Below are positions 1 to 14,585 of a stretch of DNA of 64,000 nucleotides, piece after piece. Both the position numbers and the translations under genes were made by a program. The notes under the pieces were generated by a model. It had not been told where the DNA came from and ran no database searches. It saw only the letters and a program-made list of their open reading frames with translations. Origin of the DNA: Lingula anatina (lineage: Eukaryota; Brachiopoda; Lingulata; Lingulida; Lingulidae); assembly GCF_001039355.2 (NCBI RefSeq), contig NW_019775802.1, forward strand, positions 441,816 to 505,815, written 5' to 3'. Numbering within the stretch: position 1 is the first letter of the stretch; each line of letters begins with the position of its first letter.

Positions 1-1744
1 ATCATTATTTTCCAAATTTCATATTCGCCTTTTGGATGCCCCGTTCACTGACTTGCAAAAGTACCTTTAGCTTCAATGCCCTTTCATTCGGTTGTTATTT
101 ATCTATTCTTAGCCATCTCCGCTGTATTCTGGCGTATAGAGATGGTTTCTATTAAACAGTGACTTAAACATAAGATATTTGACAGGGTCAATTTCAGATA
201 GGAATTCATATATCTGGTCAATTATAGATAAGGCTATAACGGGAAAATATGAGAATATAGCCGGCGTTTAACGTAGAGGTTTGGACTGCAAGAGTTTCCT
301 TTTTAAAGATTAGCTAAGCCTCTCTCATTGACACTCCATAATTTTACTGTAGACTCGAGTCGAGAGATTATCATAATGGGAGAATCAATCGCGCAATTAC
401 TTCTCACGCTCGGAGTCTTTCATATTAACCAGACGGCCGTTCTTTGTGAAATATTACCGTGATACACCAAAATTAGAGCGCTTTTATTACTTTGTAGAGC
501 CAACGTCGTATTTCGCGAGTTCTATTAAGGTCGCGATCAGCCATGAGATCATTTTACGCAACTTTCCTTTATAAAACTACGTAAATACAGCAGCAAGCAA
601 ACAAGCAATGGCCTCCATTATTCAGTATCACAATATACCTGCAAATGCATATTATTGTTGTTTTGTTTTTGCAATTCAACCATGCATCTTCACCTTTTCT
701 CGCCCCGTATTGTGGGTATTTGTCTGCTCTGCACGTCAACACAGAAGTGGTTTGCCAACAGTGATTATTTCTCTTTGGGAGCTTTATTACCTTTTCCCTT
801 AATACTACAAAACGTTCTTTGTGGGAAAAAAACACGAATTTGGACCAGGCATAGTTGACTTGCGCAGACATTCATGTAATCTCCAACTGTAGTTATGCTA
901 AGCACTTAAAATAATAAGACCGCGGCTTTCGAAACAGAAAGCTAAGTTTGTGATAAAAATATACAGATTAATGTCAGAGAATAAAACAGAACTTTTTGCT
1001 TATACACTGGGTACAGAGGTCGAGATGAATGGCAGAATGAGCCGGACACGAAGGAATTGTTCATTAAGGGTTTGCTAACCACCCCATGGATCGATTTTCT
1101 CAGACACTGTCTTGGTTCTTAAATGAAATAAATGATGGCATGTATTAACACTTTAGACTAGCTTTTATCTACGGCAATCTCAAAGATGTTATCAGAATCA
1201 GCATTTAGAAAATCGCGGTAGGGATTTCACGTAAAATATTCATGGGTTTGGTATTCTTAGGTCCTCAAAGCACAAGGCATTAGCTTCTGCTTATATATCT
1301 CCGAGGCGAGACCTCTCCGTGATACAAGACCATAAATCAAAAGACCTACGAAGAGAGAGAGAGGAAGTGAATAAAATCACCTTAGTAACATGCAATGAAT
1401 CCGATAGCATGGATTTGGCTCTTATAGTTTAGCTCAAAAAAAAAAGGCGTAAAAGAAATTTTAGCATGACAAAATTGCGTGAAATAAGCAGTGTAATCTG
1501 TTAAGACTAGCGTAACGGCTGTCTTCCAGTGGTAGAACAGATACATAGGCTTATTTGTTAACCACATGCCATTTTACTTTAACTTTAGTCGGCGTAAGTG
1601 AACAGAAGATATCTACGGAATATATCAGTATTTTTCCTACGTTTAATCGACTGGTCATATGCAGAGAGCTAAATTTTATACAAGCCTTAATCGTCTTTAA
1701 TATTTCCAGAAAAGTATTGGCATTCTACATGTATTATAGATCTG
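1..1744. other. Intergenic, no gene recognised
   Basis: AT-rich sequence with only short open frames on either strand. None has a recognisable motif, splice context or biased composition. No repeat or RNA gene was recognised by eye. Confidence 0.5.
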
Positions 1745-2333
1745 AGTTTTGCCTTGGGGCGATATCGATTTGGTTCGGGCATTTCACACACGTTCACTGC
1801 TTGATCAAATTGAGCATGGTCCACGTGCCTACGAAAATTTGACCTCATTTCTCGTCTTACTTCCTATGAACAAAGAATCGTTCATGCTGAATCAAAATGT
1901 GAAAAACCGGGCAAAATAATGCATATCACACCCGAGGACAGGGGCATTGTACTATTACACTTGCTCAGATTATATTGGCAGAAACTGCTGATGGTGAAAT
2001 TCGCTGAATTGGGGCCTAGTGAAGCAGAACAGATGTGATTCTGCATCTTATTTGATCTTTGGCCTAGTACGGGGCTTGGAGGGGATCAGAGGTTATATAT
2101 GCGGACAATAAGATCGATGCAAGAGGGACCACTCACATTAATCATACTAGTGCTTTTCAGAAATCGCAAAAAATTCAATCTTATATATTTTATTTTTCCA
2201 GTGTATGTATTAGTATATTTGTCCTAATTATTGTTAACTCGGAAAATATGTGTAGCTTTTTTTCCTAATCTGTTATTGGAAAGGTTGATGGAATCGGTCT
2301 ACCCGGTTTTATTTAAAGATCTTTTTAAGGTTT

Positions 2334-2420
<87 letters not shown>

Positions 2421-5400
2421 CAGCTGTTTCAGAACTCCGAAAATGAATACATTAACATTGAAATATTACACGCGTAGAAACAGGCGACACACATTGCACA
2501 TTCTAGACAATTAGTCAACAAATGCCACCAGTTCATAAAGGATGACAAATAACTTGTGACCGAAAACCAGTCGCAGAGGACGATATCAGAAAAGTAATTA
2601 ATCGCACTCACTATAATACGTCTATTGATATGAAGATATTTTATGACTTTAATTTGATATCAATTTTTATTCTTGTCAGGCTATCTCGCATATAATATGC
2701 TGAAGGAAAATCTCGTTTGGACATCATTTGAATCCATATACACAAATGAACTGTATTGCGAAATAAGTCGCATTCCTATACGCTTTTCTTTATCTTTTAT
2801 AAACGGTTGCGTATGGCTTCTTGCCAAAGACAAAAAGTTTACCTTATTTTTATTGTGTTCATGTTTTAAGTGCCTGGAAGCTGCCTTCAGTATGTTTGTC
2901 TTTAGGGCGAATGTTGTCCCCGATTTATTGCTGACATCATCTCCGATGTTATTCAGGGAACAAGATTAGATGCTGTGTTAGGTCTATTTGGCCCGAAGCA
3001 AGTGCCTGTATGCAATGGTCCATGTGTGGACTTAACGCTCGCAAAATAGAGGCGCTCAGCTATCCGTGTCCAAGATTGAAGACAGTAAAGAGGCGGATGG
3101 GTGTTTTTCAAATGGCGGCAGTTTTGATTGATCAGCGATTTGTTAAGGACATACATTCAAGGTTTTCTTCCCAAATGCATAATTTTTGTATATAATATTA
3201 ATAATCTTAATGCTTGTACGTAAGCCTAAACATGCCTCGCTAAGCATTCAAACCTCATTTAACCATTTCAAATCATTTTAAACAATTTACACTATTTGAA
3301 ATTTAGTCAGGTTTTGTAGTATTTGTAAATCTCAATATGTGCGACATTATGTCATGTCAAACCAGGAGTCATGATGAGAGTAAGGTGAATCACTCATTGC
3401 CTCAGCAAGAACCAGTGAAATCAATGAATTACACCAGCAAAATAAGCCTGTATGTAAGCACAATCACCCTGGCTTACTAATATACGGTTCGGTGCCAATG
3501 GTTTGTTAAATGGAGAAAAAATTTCTGTAAAACATTACGCTCTTTGAAACTAAACAGATACGCGCATCTTGTCTCAGCAAAGGCATTGAGTTAAAATACG
3601 CGCAAATTGGACATTTATCACCAGTTAATTGATCATAATCACGCCGTTCAGTAATGACGCGAGACTACTCTAACCCGATCTCGTTCTCGAACACTGGATA
3701 GCAGAATGTCTATAATAACTATTGCTTGAACTACATGTTGTGTTTTTAAGGGTTGTTACTGTTGCTAAATTGCTAACCTCGCTCAAGTATTTTATCTCAG
3801 TATTTTCTCTATTTATCGCGCCGCTCGGTCGTCAAGGTGTTCCTGCTCGAGCAACCCACCAGGGTGACTCCCGCGCCAACACCAACCAATTATTGAACCG
3901 GGCAAATAATTTCTTCCTCTAATTCCATATAGCAACTATGAAAAAGGACACGAACTAGGTGGAACTACTGAAAATAACTGTCATTCAACCCTCTGCGTGT
4001 CTTAAACCGTTACACACAAAGTGTCAGTTTATGTCATTTCGATAATTCAGTCCACCAGACTGAAGTGATGTTTTAATCAAGAAAAGTGGTTGGCCTTGGG
4101 CGTAACATTCCTACTTGAACTCTTAAAATCCAGCACGGCATCTGTCTACTTAACTACGCTTTCAATATCCCTAGCCTTCAGATACTAACTTAGGGTAAGG
4201 GCAAAATAGGAACTGAAAGCAGGGTGAGATCATGAAGCCCACATTTCACGCTAAATCAATTACAATTTTATAATATACTGAACCTCTATGCATTCAGTTG
4301 CATGAGCAATTAGTTCTGTTGTCACTCTTTGTATTGGCTCAATGCCTATACTGGACGTACATGTACGTCTTATATTATTCATATGCCGGTGTAACAGGAA
4401 TGGTAGTCCTAGGAATGGAAGTCCGGGGTGCCATTTGATTAGTACAAGTTAGGGTTAGTCGGAGTATTGGGGTTAGTATATGGGGCAAATGTCACCTGTG
4501 CAAAGTACTGGGGAACGGATTACGGTTCCTAGTGGACTACCATTCTCTTCACACCTGGTACCAGCACATGTAGTTCAATGGCTGATTCATCTTAATATAC
4601 ACTTCAAACGTTTCCCAATAAATTTAAAATATCGTTATTTGAAAAGTGGTTAGGAGTATTTGAAATTAATTTACCTATCGTTTAAACATTTCTTTTTCAC
4701 CAGTTACTAGTATATCTCAATATGCGATATCAATTCCATTGATAAACCTGATTATTAGGCCAGTCTGCCTTTATCTACGACTAAGCAGGAATTTAAAATA
4801 AAGGGTATGAATACGAGTTTAACTTGAAGTTTGTTTTTAATATCTAACTTAAGGAAACCACGTAAGTGTGTGGTGTAGTGTTTCCACCGTGTGAGGGGAC
4901 GTCTTGAGTAGAATATTTAAGTAAGTTTTTAGGATCATTAGCTCCATAGCATCTGGTATATGCAAATCATCATTCTTTAAGAAAATAAGTACTGTAAGGG
5001 CGATATTAATTTTAAACAGCTGTTTTAAAAAGAAAAAAGGCTTTGGATTGGGCGTTTTCATCCGTTAGATTATTACTATTTACCTGCTGGTAACTCATAC
5101 AAGCAACATTATCCAAGAGAGATAAAAAATTACGATAAGGAATTTTGAGTTGAACATATGTTCGCCAAGCCGTGCGTAAAGTTTGTATTTATAAATGAGT
5201 CGGATATACAGAGCAAAAAAGCTACATATAGAGACCTGGTTTTGTTGCTCTCCACTCACCAAATTATCAACATTATGCTATCTTGAAAATGCAGTATGGG
5301 CGGAGTGGTCAGCGCGGGAAATTAACTGCGCGTGCAACCCAGGCTAAAATAAGATTTTAGAAGGTCAAAAAATTATGAACGCTTTCAGATTTCTTTGATC

Positions 5401-7418
5401 TTATAGCACATCGCTATGACTGGCTTTAGCTACATTCTGCGCATTAAGCTACAGCAACTGAAGTGCATGCCAGGACATGCGTGATAGGGGCAACAGTAAT
5501 TTCATTGTAATCAGTTTATATTAAGCATTCAAATGAGCTATTACGTTTGATAATACAGATAATCTTTATTTAACTTAAGGCCAAAAACCCTTATTTTGCT
5601 GACGTTATATACCGTGATATCTGAATCAAATCAACTGTGAAACTAAACAAGATTGACAGTTAGTAACCGCCGGATGACGTGCCTTACCCGTCCGTCTCCC
5701 GATTTTCAATATCCCTGCTGAAAATAAAACCTGGCTGCCCTGCAAATTGTATGCTGTGGATTTCAGTATCTAACAGTATATTATTTTTATACGTGGTGTT
5801 CCTGGTCATTTCACGGGCAAGACATATGGGCACTAGTGCCTAGTGATATTGCTGAATAGATACAAATCAACTGAGCAAACATAACATTACCGATGTTAGT
5901 ACTAAATGTTCGTGTTACCTGGTTCGATTTGTTCTAGGTAATGCCATATGGCTAAAAGATTACCTGGGAGCGTCATTCTGGTAATTGCATGTCTACAGTT
6001 TCTGATATATTTGACCAAACGCCCGCCATTGCTGTCGGTTATGCATGGGATAAATAAAGGAAACATGTGCTCCGTACGAACTTAAAGGGCTACGTCCAAT
6101 CCTCTGGGTTCATTGTAGAAAAAGTTAACATTGTCGTCTAAGGTTGTCAGGACGCTTCTCCATGGTAGGGGCACACCCACTCACCGACTGCATCTCTCCT
6201 GCACATCCTTGAGCATGTCTACCTCCCGGAAATAAAATTTTAATAAACTACCGTCTTATAGTTAAATATCTTGTAACTACCCCGTACATCAATAAAGCAT
6301 TCTTTAGGAGGATTAAATAAACATCGTTTACGTAGACATGGATTATACACAAAAGCGTCCTTGTTTAGATCGAGTGTTCACTTAAACATCGACATGATAT
6401 AGCACTAATGGTAGTTCCTGAAATTGATTAATTGGAATGCTACTTTTCACATTTATTGTGGAGCTAAAACGAAAGATTTGTAATAAAGGAATTATCAAAA
6501 GCTACATGTGTGTTGATCTCGTTCTAGCGCTCCACATTGTGGTTAGGTAAAAATCCTGAACGATAAAAAGCAAGAAACTAACTCTAATACGGAGTGTGAC
6601 AAACCAACCACAAGAGAATCAATTATGGATGTACATGAACGTGATTGCAAAAAAATTGCCCTGCTTTCATACGAAAACACGATGTCTTCAATGAATTGTC
6701 TTTTGGTCGACACAAACATTAGTCAGTCAGCCCAGTCGATAAACCAAATATCGAATGATGATTGACTGATCGATGAGAAAGTTATGGAGCAATGCACAGC
6801 TTATAACAAGTACGGGCTCACACAAACGCCTCCTCCCTACCAGTGCATTAGTGCTCAATGGGAGCTGAAACAAGTCCTTAGAGAAGCTTAGAATTTAATT
6901 AATCTAGTCAATGTGAGTTAGAGTTGGCAATCTCCCCGAGCAAAATAGAATATTCCCAAGGCAGGGTTATTGTGCTTGAAATTAACCAATTCTGAATGGA
7001 TCATTCTGCTTATTAAACTATATTCAAATCAAATCTTGACTACGATTGGATTTTCGGAAGGGGGAAAAGTGGAAATTGAAGGAAAATGCTGTCAGTCCTT
7101 GTACATTTATAGTGCACAAGCTATTCATCTCTGAACTAGAAGTCGGCGCTTCATAACGGTGGCACATGTATGTGACCACAGCTTGTGTCTACAATGAGCT
7201 GTATTATGTACAAACTTTTAACAATTAATGAAGCAGATCTTGATTTACGCACATAGAAATAATCTAATATAGCAAAATATTTGATGTCAAGCGTGTTTGC
7301 TTATTTAGTTGCTTTCACTTATTACAGAAAACATATTAGGCAGACACATTTTGTGCAGATACAAACTTCAGTGATTCTTTCTATAGAATCACCTTATTAT
7401 CATAACCTACTGCTGGGT
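1745..7418 (+). repeat. Tandem 5.6-kb duplication, copy 1
   Basis: First copy of a direct duplication; its partner starts at 7421. Matching landmarks include the stretch after AGTTTTGCCTTGGGGCGAT, the AT microsatellite, and the end at CTACTGCTGGGT, matched at 13031-13042. The copies differ by scattered substitutions and small indels. Their largest difference is the microsatellite (82 bp here, 34 bp in copy 2). Open frames inside are short and are broken differently in the two copies, so no gene is called. Either a recent segmental duplication or two haplotypes placed in series by the assembler. Confidence 0.93.
2337..2418. repeat. AT dinucleotide microsatellite (copy 1)
   Basis: Uninterrupted alternating A and T over 82 bases. 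The matching tract in the second duplication copy is only 34 bases. Confidence 0.99.
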
Positions 7419-7419
7419 N
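7419..7419. other. Single ambiguous base at duplication junction
   Basis: The only N in the first 35 kb sits exactly between the two duplication copies. This is what a minimal scaffold gap or a join between overlapping contigs would leave. Confidence 0.95.
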
Positions 7420-7420
7420 C

Positions 7421-8008
7421 AGTTTTGCCTTGGGGCGATATCGATTTGGTTCGGGCATTTCACACACGTTCACTGCTTGATCAAATTGAGCATGGCCCAC
7501 GTGCCTACGAAAATTTGACCTCATTTCTCGTCTTACTTCCTATGAACAAAGAATCGTTCATGCTGATCAAAATGTGAAAAACCGGGCAAAATAATGCACA
7601 TCACACCCGAGGACAGGGGCATTGTACTATTACACTTGCTCAGATTATATTGGCAGAAACTGCTGATGGTGAAATTTGCTGAATTAGGGCCTAGTGAAGC
7701 AGAACAGATGTGATTCTGCATCTTATTTGATCTTTGGCCTAGTACGGGGCTTGGAGGGGATCAGAGGTTATATATGCGGACAATAAGATCGATGCAAGAG
7801 GGACCACTCACATTAATCATACTAGTGCTTTTCAGAAATCGCAAAAAATTCAATCTTATATATTTTATTTTTCCAGTGTATGTATTAGTATATTTGTCCT
7901 AATTATTGTTAACTCGGAAAATATGTGTAGCTTTTTTTCCTAAGCTGTTATTGGGAAGGTTGATGGAATCGGTCTACCCGGTTTTATTTAAAGATCTTTT
8001 TAAGGTTT

Positions 8009-8047
<39 letters not shown>

Positions 8048-11000
8048 CAGCTGTTTCAGAACTCTGAAAATGAATACATTAACATTGAAATATTACACGC
8101 GTAGAAACAGGCGACACACATTGCACATTCTAGACAATTAGTCAACAAATGCCACCAGTTCATAAAGGATGACAAATAACTTGTGACCGAAAACCAGTCG
8201 CAGAGGACGATATCAGAAAAGTAATTAATCGCACTCACTATAATACGTCTATTGATATGAAGATATTTTATGACTTTAATTCGATATCAATTATTATTCT
8301 TGTCAGGCTATCTCGCATATAATATGCTGAAGGAAAATCTCGTTTGGACATCATTTGAATCCATATACACAAATGAACTGTATTGCGAAATAAGTGGCAT
8401 TCCTATACGCTTTTCTTTATCTTTTATAAACGGTTGCGTATGGCTTCTTGCCAAAGACAAAAAGTTTACCTTATTTTTATTGTGTTCATGTTTTAAGTGC
8501 CTGGAAGCTGTCTTCAGTATGTTTGTCTTTAGGGCGAATGTTGTCCCCGATTTGTTGCTGACATCATCTCCGATGTTATTCAGGGGAACAAGCTTAGACG
8601 CTATGTTAGGTCTATTTGGCCCGAAGCAAGTGCCTGTATGCAATGGTCCACGTGTGGACTTAACGCTCGCAAAATAGAGGCGCTCAGCTATCCGTGTCCA
8701 AGATTGAAGACAGTAAAGAGGCGGATGGTTTTTTTTCAAATGGCGGCAGTTTTGATTGATCAGCGATTTGTTAAGGACATATATTGAAGGTTTTCTCCCC
8801 AACTTCATAATTTTTGTAAATAATATTAATAATCTTAATGCTTGTACTTAGGCCTAAACATGTCTCGCTAAGCATTCAAACCTCATTTAACCATTTCAAA
8901 TCATTTTAAACAATTTACACTATTTGAAATTTAGTCAGGTTTTGTAGTATTTGTAAATCTCAATATGTGCGACATTATGTCATGTCAAACCAGGAGTCAT
9001 GATGAGAGTAAGGTGAATCACTCATTGCCTCAGCAAGAACCAGTGAAATCAATGAATTACACTAGCAAAATAAGCCTGTATGTAAGCACACTCACCCTGG
9101 CTTACTAATATACGGTTCGGTGCCAATGGTTTGTTAAATGGAGAAAAAAATTCTGTAAAACATTACGCTCTTTGAAACTAAACAGATACGCGCATCTTGT
9201 CTCGTCAAAGGCATTGAGTTAAAATACGCGCAAATTGGACATTTATCACCAGTTAATTGATCATAATCACGCCGTTCAGTAATGACGCGAGACTACTCTA
9301 ACCCGATCTCGTTCTCGAACACTGGATAGCAGAATGTCTATAATAACTATTGCTTGAACTACATGTTGTGTTTTTAAGGGTTGTTACTGTTGCTAAATTG
9401 CTAACCTCGCTCAAGTATTTTATCTCAGTATTTTCTCTATTTATCGCGCCGCTCGGTCGTCAAGGTGTTCCTGCTCGAGCAACCCAGGATGACTCCCGCG
9501 CCAACACCAACCAATTATTGAACCGGACAAATAATTTCTTCCTCTAATTCCATATAGCAACTATGAAAAAGGACACGAACTAGGTTGAACTACTGAAAAT
9601 AACTGTCATTCAACCCTCTGCGTGTCTTAAACCGTTACACACAAAGTGTCAGTTTATGTCATTTCGATAATTCAGTCCACCAGACTGAAGTGATGTTTTA
9701 ATCAAGAAAAGTGGTTGGCCTTGGGCGTAACATTCCTACTTGAACTCTTAAAATCCAGCACGGCATCTGTCTACTTAACTACGCTATCAATATCCCTAGC
9801 CTTCAGATACTAACTTAGGGTAAGGGCAAAATAGGAACTGAAAGCAGGGTGAGATCATGAAGCCCACATTTCACGCTAAATCAATTACAATTTTATAATA
9901 TACTGAACCTCTATGCATTCAGTTGCATGAGCAATTAGTTCTGTTGTCACTCTTTGTATTGGCTCAATGCCTATACTGGACGTACATGTACGTCTTATAT
10001 TATTCATATGCCGGTGTAACAGGAATGGTAGTCCTAGGAATGGAAGTCCGGGGTGCCATTTGATTAGTACAGGTTAGGGTTAGTTGGAGTATTGGGGTTA
10101 GTTTATGGGGCAAATGTCACCTGTGCAAAGTAATGGGGAACGGATTACGGTTCCTAGCGGACTACCATTCTCTTCACACCTGGTACAAGCACATGTAGTT
10201 CAATGGCTGATTCATCTTAATATACACTTCAAACGTTTCCCAATAAATTTAAAATATCGTTATTTGAAAAGTGGTTAGGAGTATTTGAAATTAATTTAGC
10301 TATCGTTTAAACATTTCTTTTTCACCAGTTACTAGTATATCTCAATATGCGATATCAATTCCATTGATAAACCTGATTATTAGGCCAGTCTGCCTTTATC
10401 TACGACTAAGCAGGAATTTAAAATAAAGGGTATGAATACGAGTTTAACTTGAAGTTTGTTTTTAATATCTAACTTAAGGAAACCACGTAAGTGTGTGGTG
10501 TAGTGTTTCCACCGTGTGAGTGGACGTCTTGAGTAGAATATTTAAATAAGTTTTTAGGATCATTAGCTCCATAGCATCTGGTATATGCAAATCATCATTC
10601 TTTAAGAAAATAAGTACTGTAAGGGCGATATTAATTTTAAACAGCTGTTTTAAAAAGAAAAAAGGCTTTGGATCGGGCGTTTTCATCCGTTAGATTATTA
10701 CTATTTACCTGCTGGTAACTCATACAAGCAACATTATCCAAGAGAGATAAAAAATTACGATAAGGAATTTTGAGTTGAACATATGTTCGCCAAGCCGTGC
10801 GTAAAGTTTGTATTTATAAATGTGTCGGATATACAGAGCAAAAAAGCTACATATAAAGACCTGGTTTAGTTGCTCTCCACTCACCAAATAATCAACATTA
10901 TGCTATCTTGAAAATGCAGTATGGGAGGAGTGGTCAGCGCGGGAAATTAACTGCGCGTGCAACCCAGGCTAAAATAAGATTTTAGAAGGTCAAAAAATTA

Positions 11001-13042
11001 TGAACGCTTTCAGATTTCTTTGATCTTATAGCACATCGCTATGACTGGCTTTAGCTACATTCTGCGCATTAAGGTACAGCAACTGAAGTGCATGCCAGGA
11101 CATGCGTGATAGGGGCAACAGTAATTTCATTGTAATCAGTTTATATTAAGCATTCAAATGAGCTATTACGTTTGATAATACAGATAATCTTTATTTAACT
11201 TAAGGCCAAAAACCCTTATTTTGCTGACGTTATATACCGTGATATCTGAATCAAATCAACTGTGAAACTAAACAAGATTGACATTTAGTAACCGCCGGAT
11301 GACGTGCCTTACCCGTCCGTCTCCCGATTTTCAATATCCCTGCTGAAAATAAAACCTGGCTGCCCTGCAAATTGTATGCTGTGGATTTCAGTATCTAACA
11401 GTATATTATTTTTATACGTGGTGTTCCTGGTCATTTCACGGGCAAGACATATGGGCACTAGTGCCTAGTGATATTGCTGAATAGATACAAATCAACTGAG
11501 CAAACATAACATTACCGATGTTAGTACTAAATGTTCGTGTTACCTGGTTCGATTTGTTCTAGGTAATGCCATATGGCTAAAAGATTACCTGGGAGCGTCA
11601 TTCTGGTAATTGCATGTCTACAGTTTCTGATATATTTGACCAAACGCCCGCCATTGCTGTCGGTTATGCATGGGATAAATAAAGGAAACATGTGCTCCGT
11701 ACAAACTTAAAGGGCTACGTCCAATGCTCTGTGTTTGTTGTAGAAAAAGTTAACATTGTCGTCTAAGGTTGTCAGGACGCTTCTCCATGGTAGGGGCACA
11801 CCCACTCACCGACTGCATCTCTCCTGCACATCCTTGAGCATGTCTACCTCCCGGAAATAAAATTTTGATAAACTACCGTCTTATAGTTAAATATCTTGTA
11901 ACTACCCCGTACATCAATAAAGCATTCTTTAGGAGGATTAAATAAACATCGTTTACGTAGACATGGATTATACACAAAAGCGTCCTTGTTTAGATCGAGT
12001 GTTCACTTAAACATCGACATGATATAGCACTAATGGTAGTTCCTGAAATTGATTAATTGGAATGCTACTTTTCACATTTATTGGGAGCTAAAACGAAAGA
12101 TTTGTAATAAAGGAATTATCAAAAGCTACATGTGTGTTGATCTCGTGCTAGCGCTCTACATTGTTGTTAGGTAAAAATCCTGAAAGATAAAAACCAAGAA
12201 ACTAACTCTAATACGAAGTGTGACAAACCAACCACAAGAGAATCAATTATGGATGTACATGTACGTGATTGCAAAAAAATTGCCCTGCTTTCATACGAAA
12301 ACACGATGTCTTCAATGAATTGTCTTTTGGTCGACACAAACATTAGTCAGTCAGCCCAGTCGATAAACCAAATATCGAATGATGATTGACTGATCGATGA
12401 GAAAGTTATGGAGCAATGTACAGCTTATAACAAGTACGGGCTCACACAAACGCCTCCTCCCTACCAGTGCATTAGTGCTCAATGGGAGCTGAAACAAGTC
12501 CTTAGAGAAGCTTAGAATTTAATTAATCTAGTCAATGTGAGTTAGAGTTGGCAATCTCCCCGAGCAAAATAGAATATTCCCAAGGCAGGGTTATTGTGCT
12601 TGAAATTAACCAATTCTGAATGGATCATTCTGCTTATTAAACTATATTCAAATCAAATCTTGACTACGATTGGATTTTTGGAAGGGGGAAAAGTGGAAAT
12701 TGAATGAAAATGCTGTCAGTCCTTGTACATTTATAGTGCACAAGCTATTCATCTCTGAACTAGAAGTCGGCGCTTCATAACGGTGGCACATGTATGTGAC
12801 CACAGCTTGTGTCTACAATGAGCTGTATTATGTACAAACTTTTAACAATTAATGAAGCAGATCTTGATTTACGCACATAGAAATAATCTAATATAGCAAA
12901 ATATTTGATGTCAAGCGTGTTTGCTTATTTAGTTGCTTTCACTTATTACAGAAAACATATTAGGCAGACACATTTTGTGCAGATACAAACTTCAGTGATT
13001 CTTTCTATAGAATCACCTTATTATCATAACCTACTGCTAGGT
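7421..13042 (+). repeat. Tandem 5.6-kb duplication, copy 2
   Basis: Second copy of the duplication, collinear with 1745-7418. The offset is 5,676 bases at the left end and 5,624 at the right, mostly because of the shorter AT tract at 8012-8045. Two opposed frames are open here (8270-8677 plus, 8308-8808 minus), but the matching region of copy 1 is interrupted by small indels, which argues against coding. No domain was recognised. Confidence 0.93.
8012..8045. repeat. AT dinucleotide microsatellite (copy 2)
   Basis: 34-base alternating AT tract at the position of the 82-base tract in copy 1. Confidence 0.98.
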
Positions 13043-13947
13043 TGATCTTAGATATAGTTCTTGACTGAAACCAAAGTCTAAGTTTCTTTACAGTGATTGA
13101 GTGGTCCATCTCGAGTTACGCTTCAGTAATTGAATGCGGGTTACACGTGATAAAAGCGATTAAGTTTCGATGTATACACATGTCATAACATGGAGCCAAC
13201 ACGTATTTTATACGTTTTAGGTATACGTATGTAATGATGGTATCGTGGAAATACGGCTTGGCAATTACAAAACTCATTTGCAGTGTGTGCGAAAATGCAC
13301 CAATGTTTGGAAAAATATAAACTTTACATTACCCTATCGCACACGTCAGATTTATCACAAAAAAGATCGACTTCAACGATCACATGTCAATTTAAAATTT
13401 GACCGGAGAGAAAATCAATTTAATCCTTCACTAAATAATAAACGAAAACGGGAACAAGAAAGGTAAACAAAGCATGTATATTCGGCAAATCTAACAAGGA
13501 GTTCGGCCTATACAGCACCCGAGGAGGCGAGCCTACTACATGGAACAAAAAAAATAGTAGATCTCCGTTCAGGTGCTCAATATATTATCACAGCTCTCAA
13601 AAAGAACAAACCAAAACACGCCGGGGCCATTAAGCTATCCGTGGCATTATACAAAACGACCCTTTGCGACCTCTGCTGCAGTTGAACTATATTACATTGT
13701 TTTCTTTGTCTCGATAGGAAAATAACTGGTAGAACACTGCGATTTACATTGCATTGCCATTTAGTGGGGTAGAAATATAATGTTTACCTATTGCAAGATT
13801 GCCGTAAATAAGTTTACAAAAGTAAGAAATCAATCACCACCCTTCTTTCATATCATGAAGTAATCACTTCGAAAGTAATCAGCAGGTGTCAGGTTTAACA
13901 ACACAACTAACCTTACAATATAAGGTATTTTTCGTGGCTCAAGATAG

Positions 13948-14060
13948 TTGATAAAGCAGAGTTATTCTTGATTTCAAGACTAACTAGCGAGCATTATATC
14001 GGACGTTTCGGTCCGCCCTTTAAGGACCTTAGCCACGTGAATAGTGATTTCGCGCCGTAT
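13948..14060 (+). repeat. Dispersed repeat fragment, related to 62736-62860
   Basis: This stretch matches the left part of the inverted-repeat element near 62.75 kb. Both read TTGATAAA(A/G)CAGA(A/G)TTATTCTT, then a diverged AGACTAA segment, then GGACCTT(A/G)GCC followed about a dozen bases later by a CGCGC/CGCGCC motif. The match is imperfect, so this is an older or partial copy. Confidence 0.6.
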
Positions 14061-14559
14061 GGCGGGTTTTTACAACCGATCCTGTTTAAATAACTTGCAG
14101 CAGAAACGGTGCGATATGATGCGCAGAGAAGTGTGCAAGCGGCAATCGTGACAGCGGTGCTCTAAATAACTGCATTCACTGGGATTGTGTCGGCAGCGAA
14201 AGCGTTTAGGTTGCGATGTCACCTAACGCATTGGTTTGGATTAAGTCACAGCACTGTTTTAGCGATTCGATAAGGCGATAAGGCTGTGAAGTAGCCCAAA
14301 CATTGATCTTTATTTTACCAAGAAAGCTTGTGAATTGGCCGATGATACCATCTTGGTTGGTGTATTTCATGAAAATGACGAGTCTGAGCACAGGCAATCT
14401 GCGCCCTCTATAGTTAAAGTCATAATAACTCTTCGTTTTGGCCAAAAATTGGATTTTCCTGGAGTAAACGGCAATTTTCCCGTACTTACCAATGGTCAAC
14501 GACCCCATTCCTGCATTCAATGTTAGTCCAGGGTTTTTTTCCTAAACGTTTGGTTTTTT

Positions 14560-14585
14560 GTTAAAATCTCTTAAGAGATTTTAAC
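14560..14585. repeat. Perfect 26-bp palindrome
   Basis: The half-site GTTAAAATCTCTT is followed directly by its exact reverse complement, with no spacer. No gene or larger element could be tied to it. Confidence 0.9.

Noticed and set aside
2337-2446. Open frame encoding repeated Tyr-Ile residues.
   Set aside because: It is simply the translation of the AT microsatellite.
8270-8808. Overlapping open frames of 135 (plus) and 166 (minus) codons in duplication copy 2.
   Set aside because: The near-identical copy 1 is broken by small indels in the same frames, and no family motif is visible on either strand.
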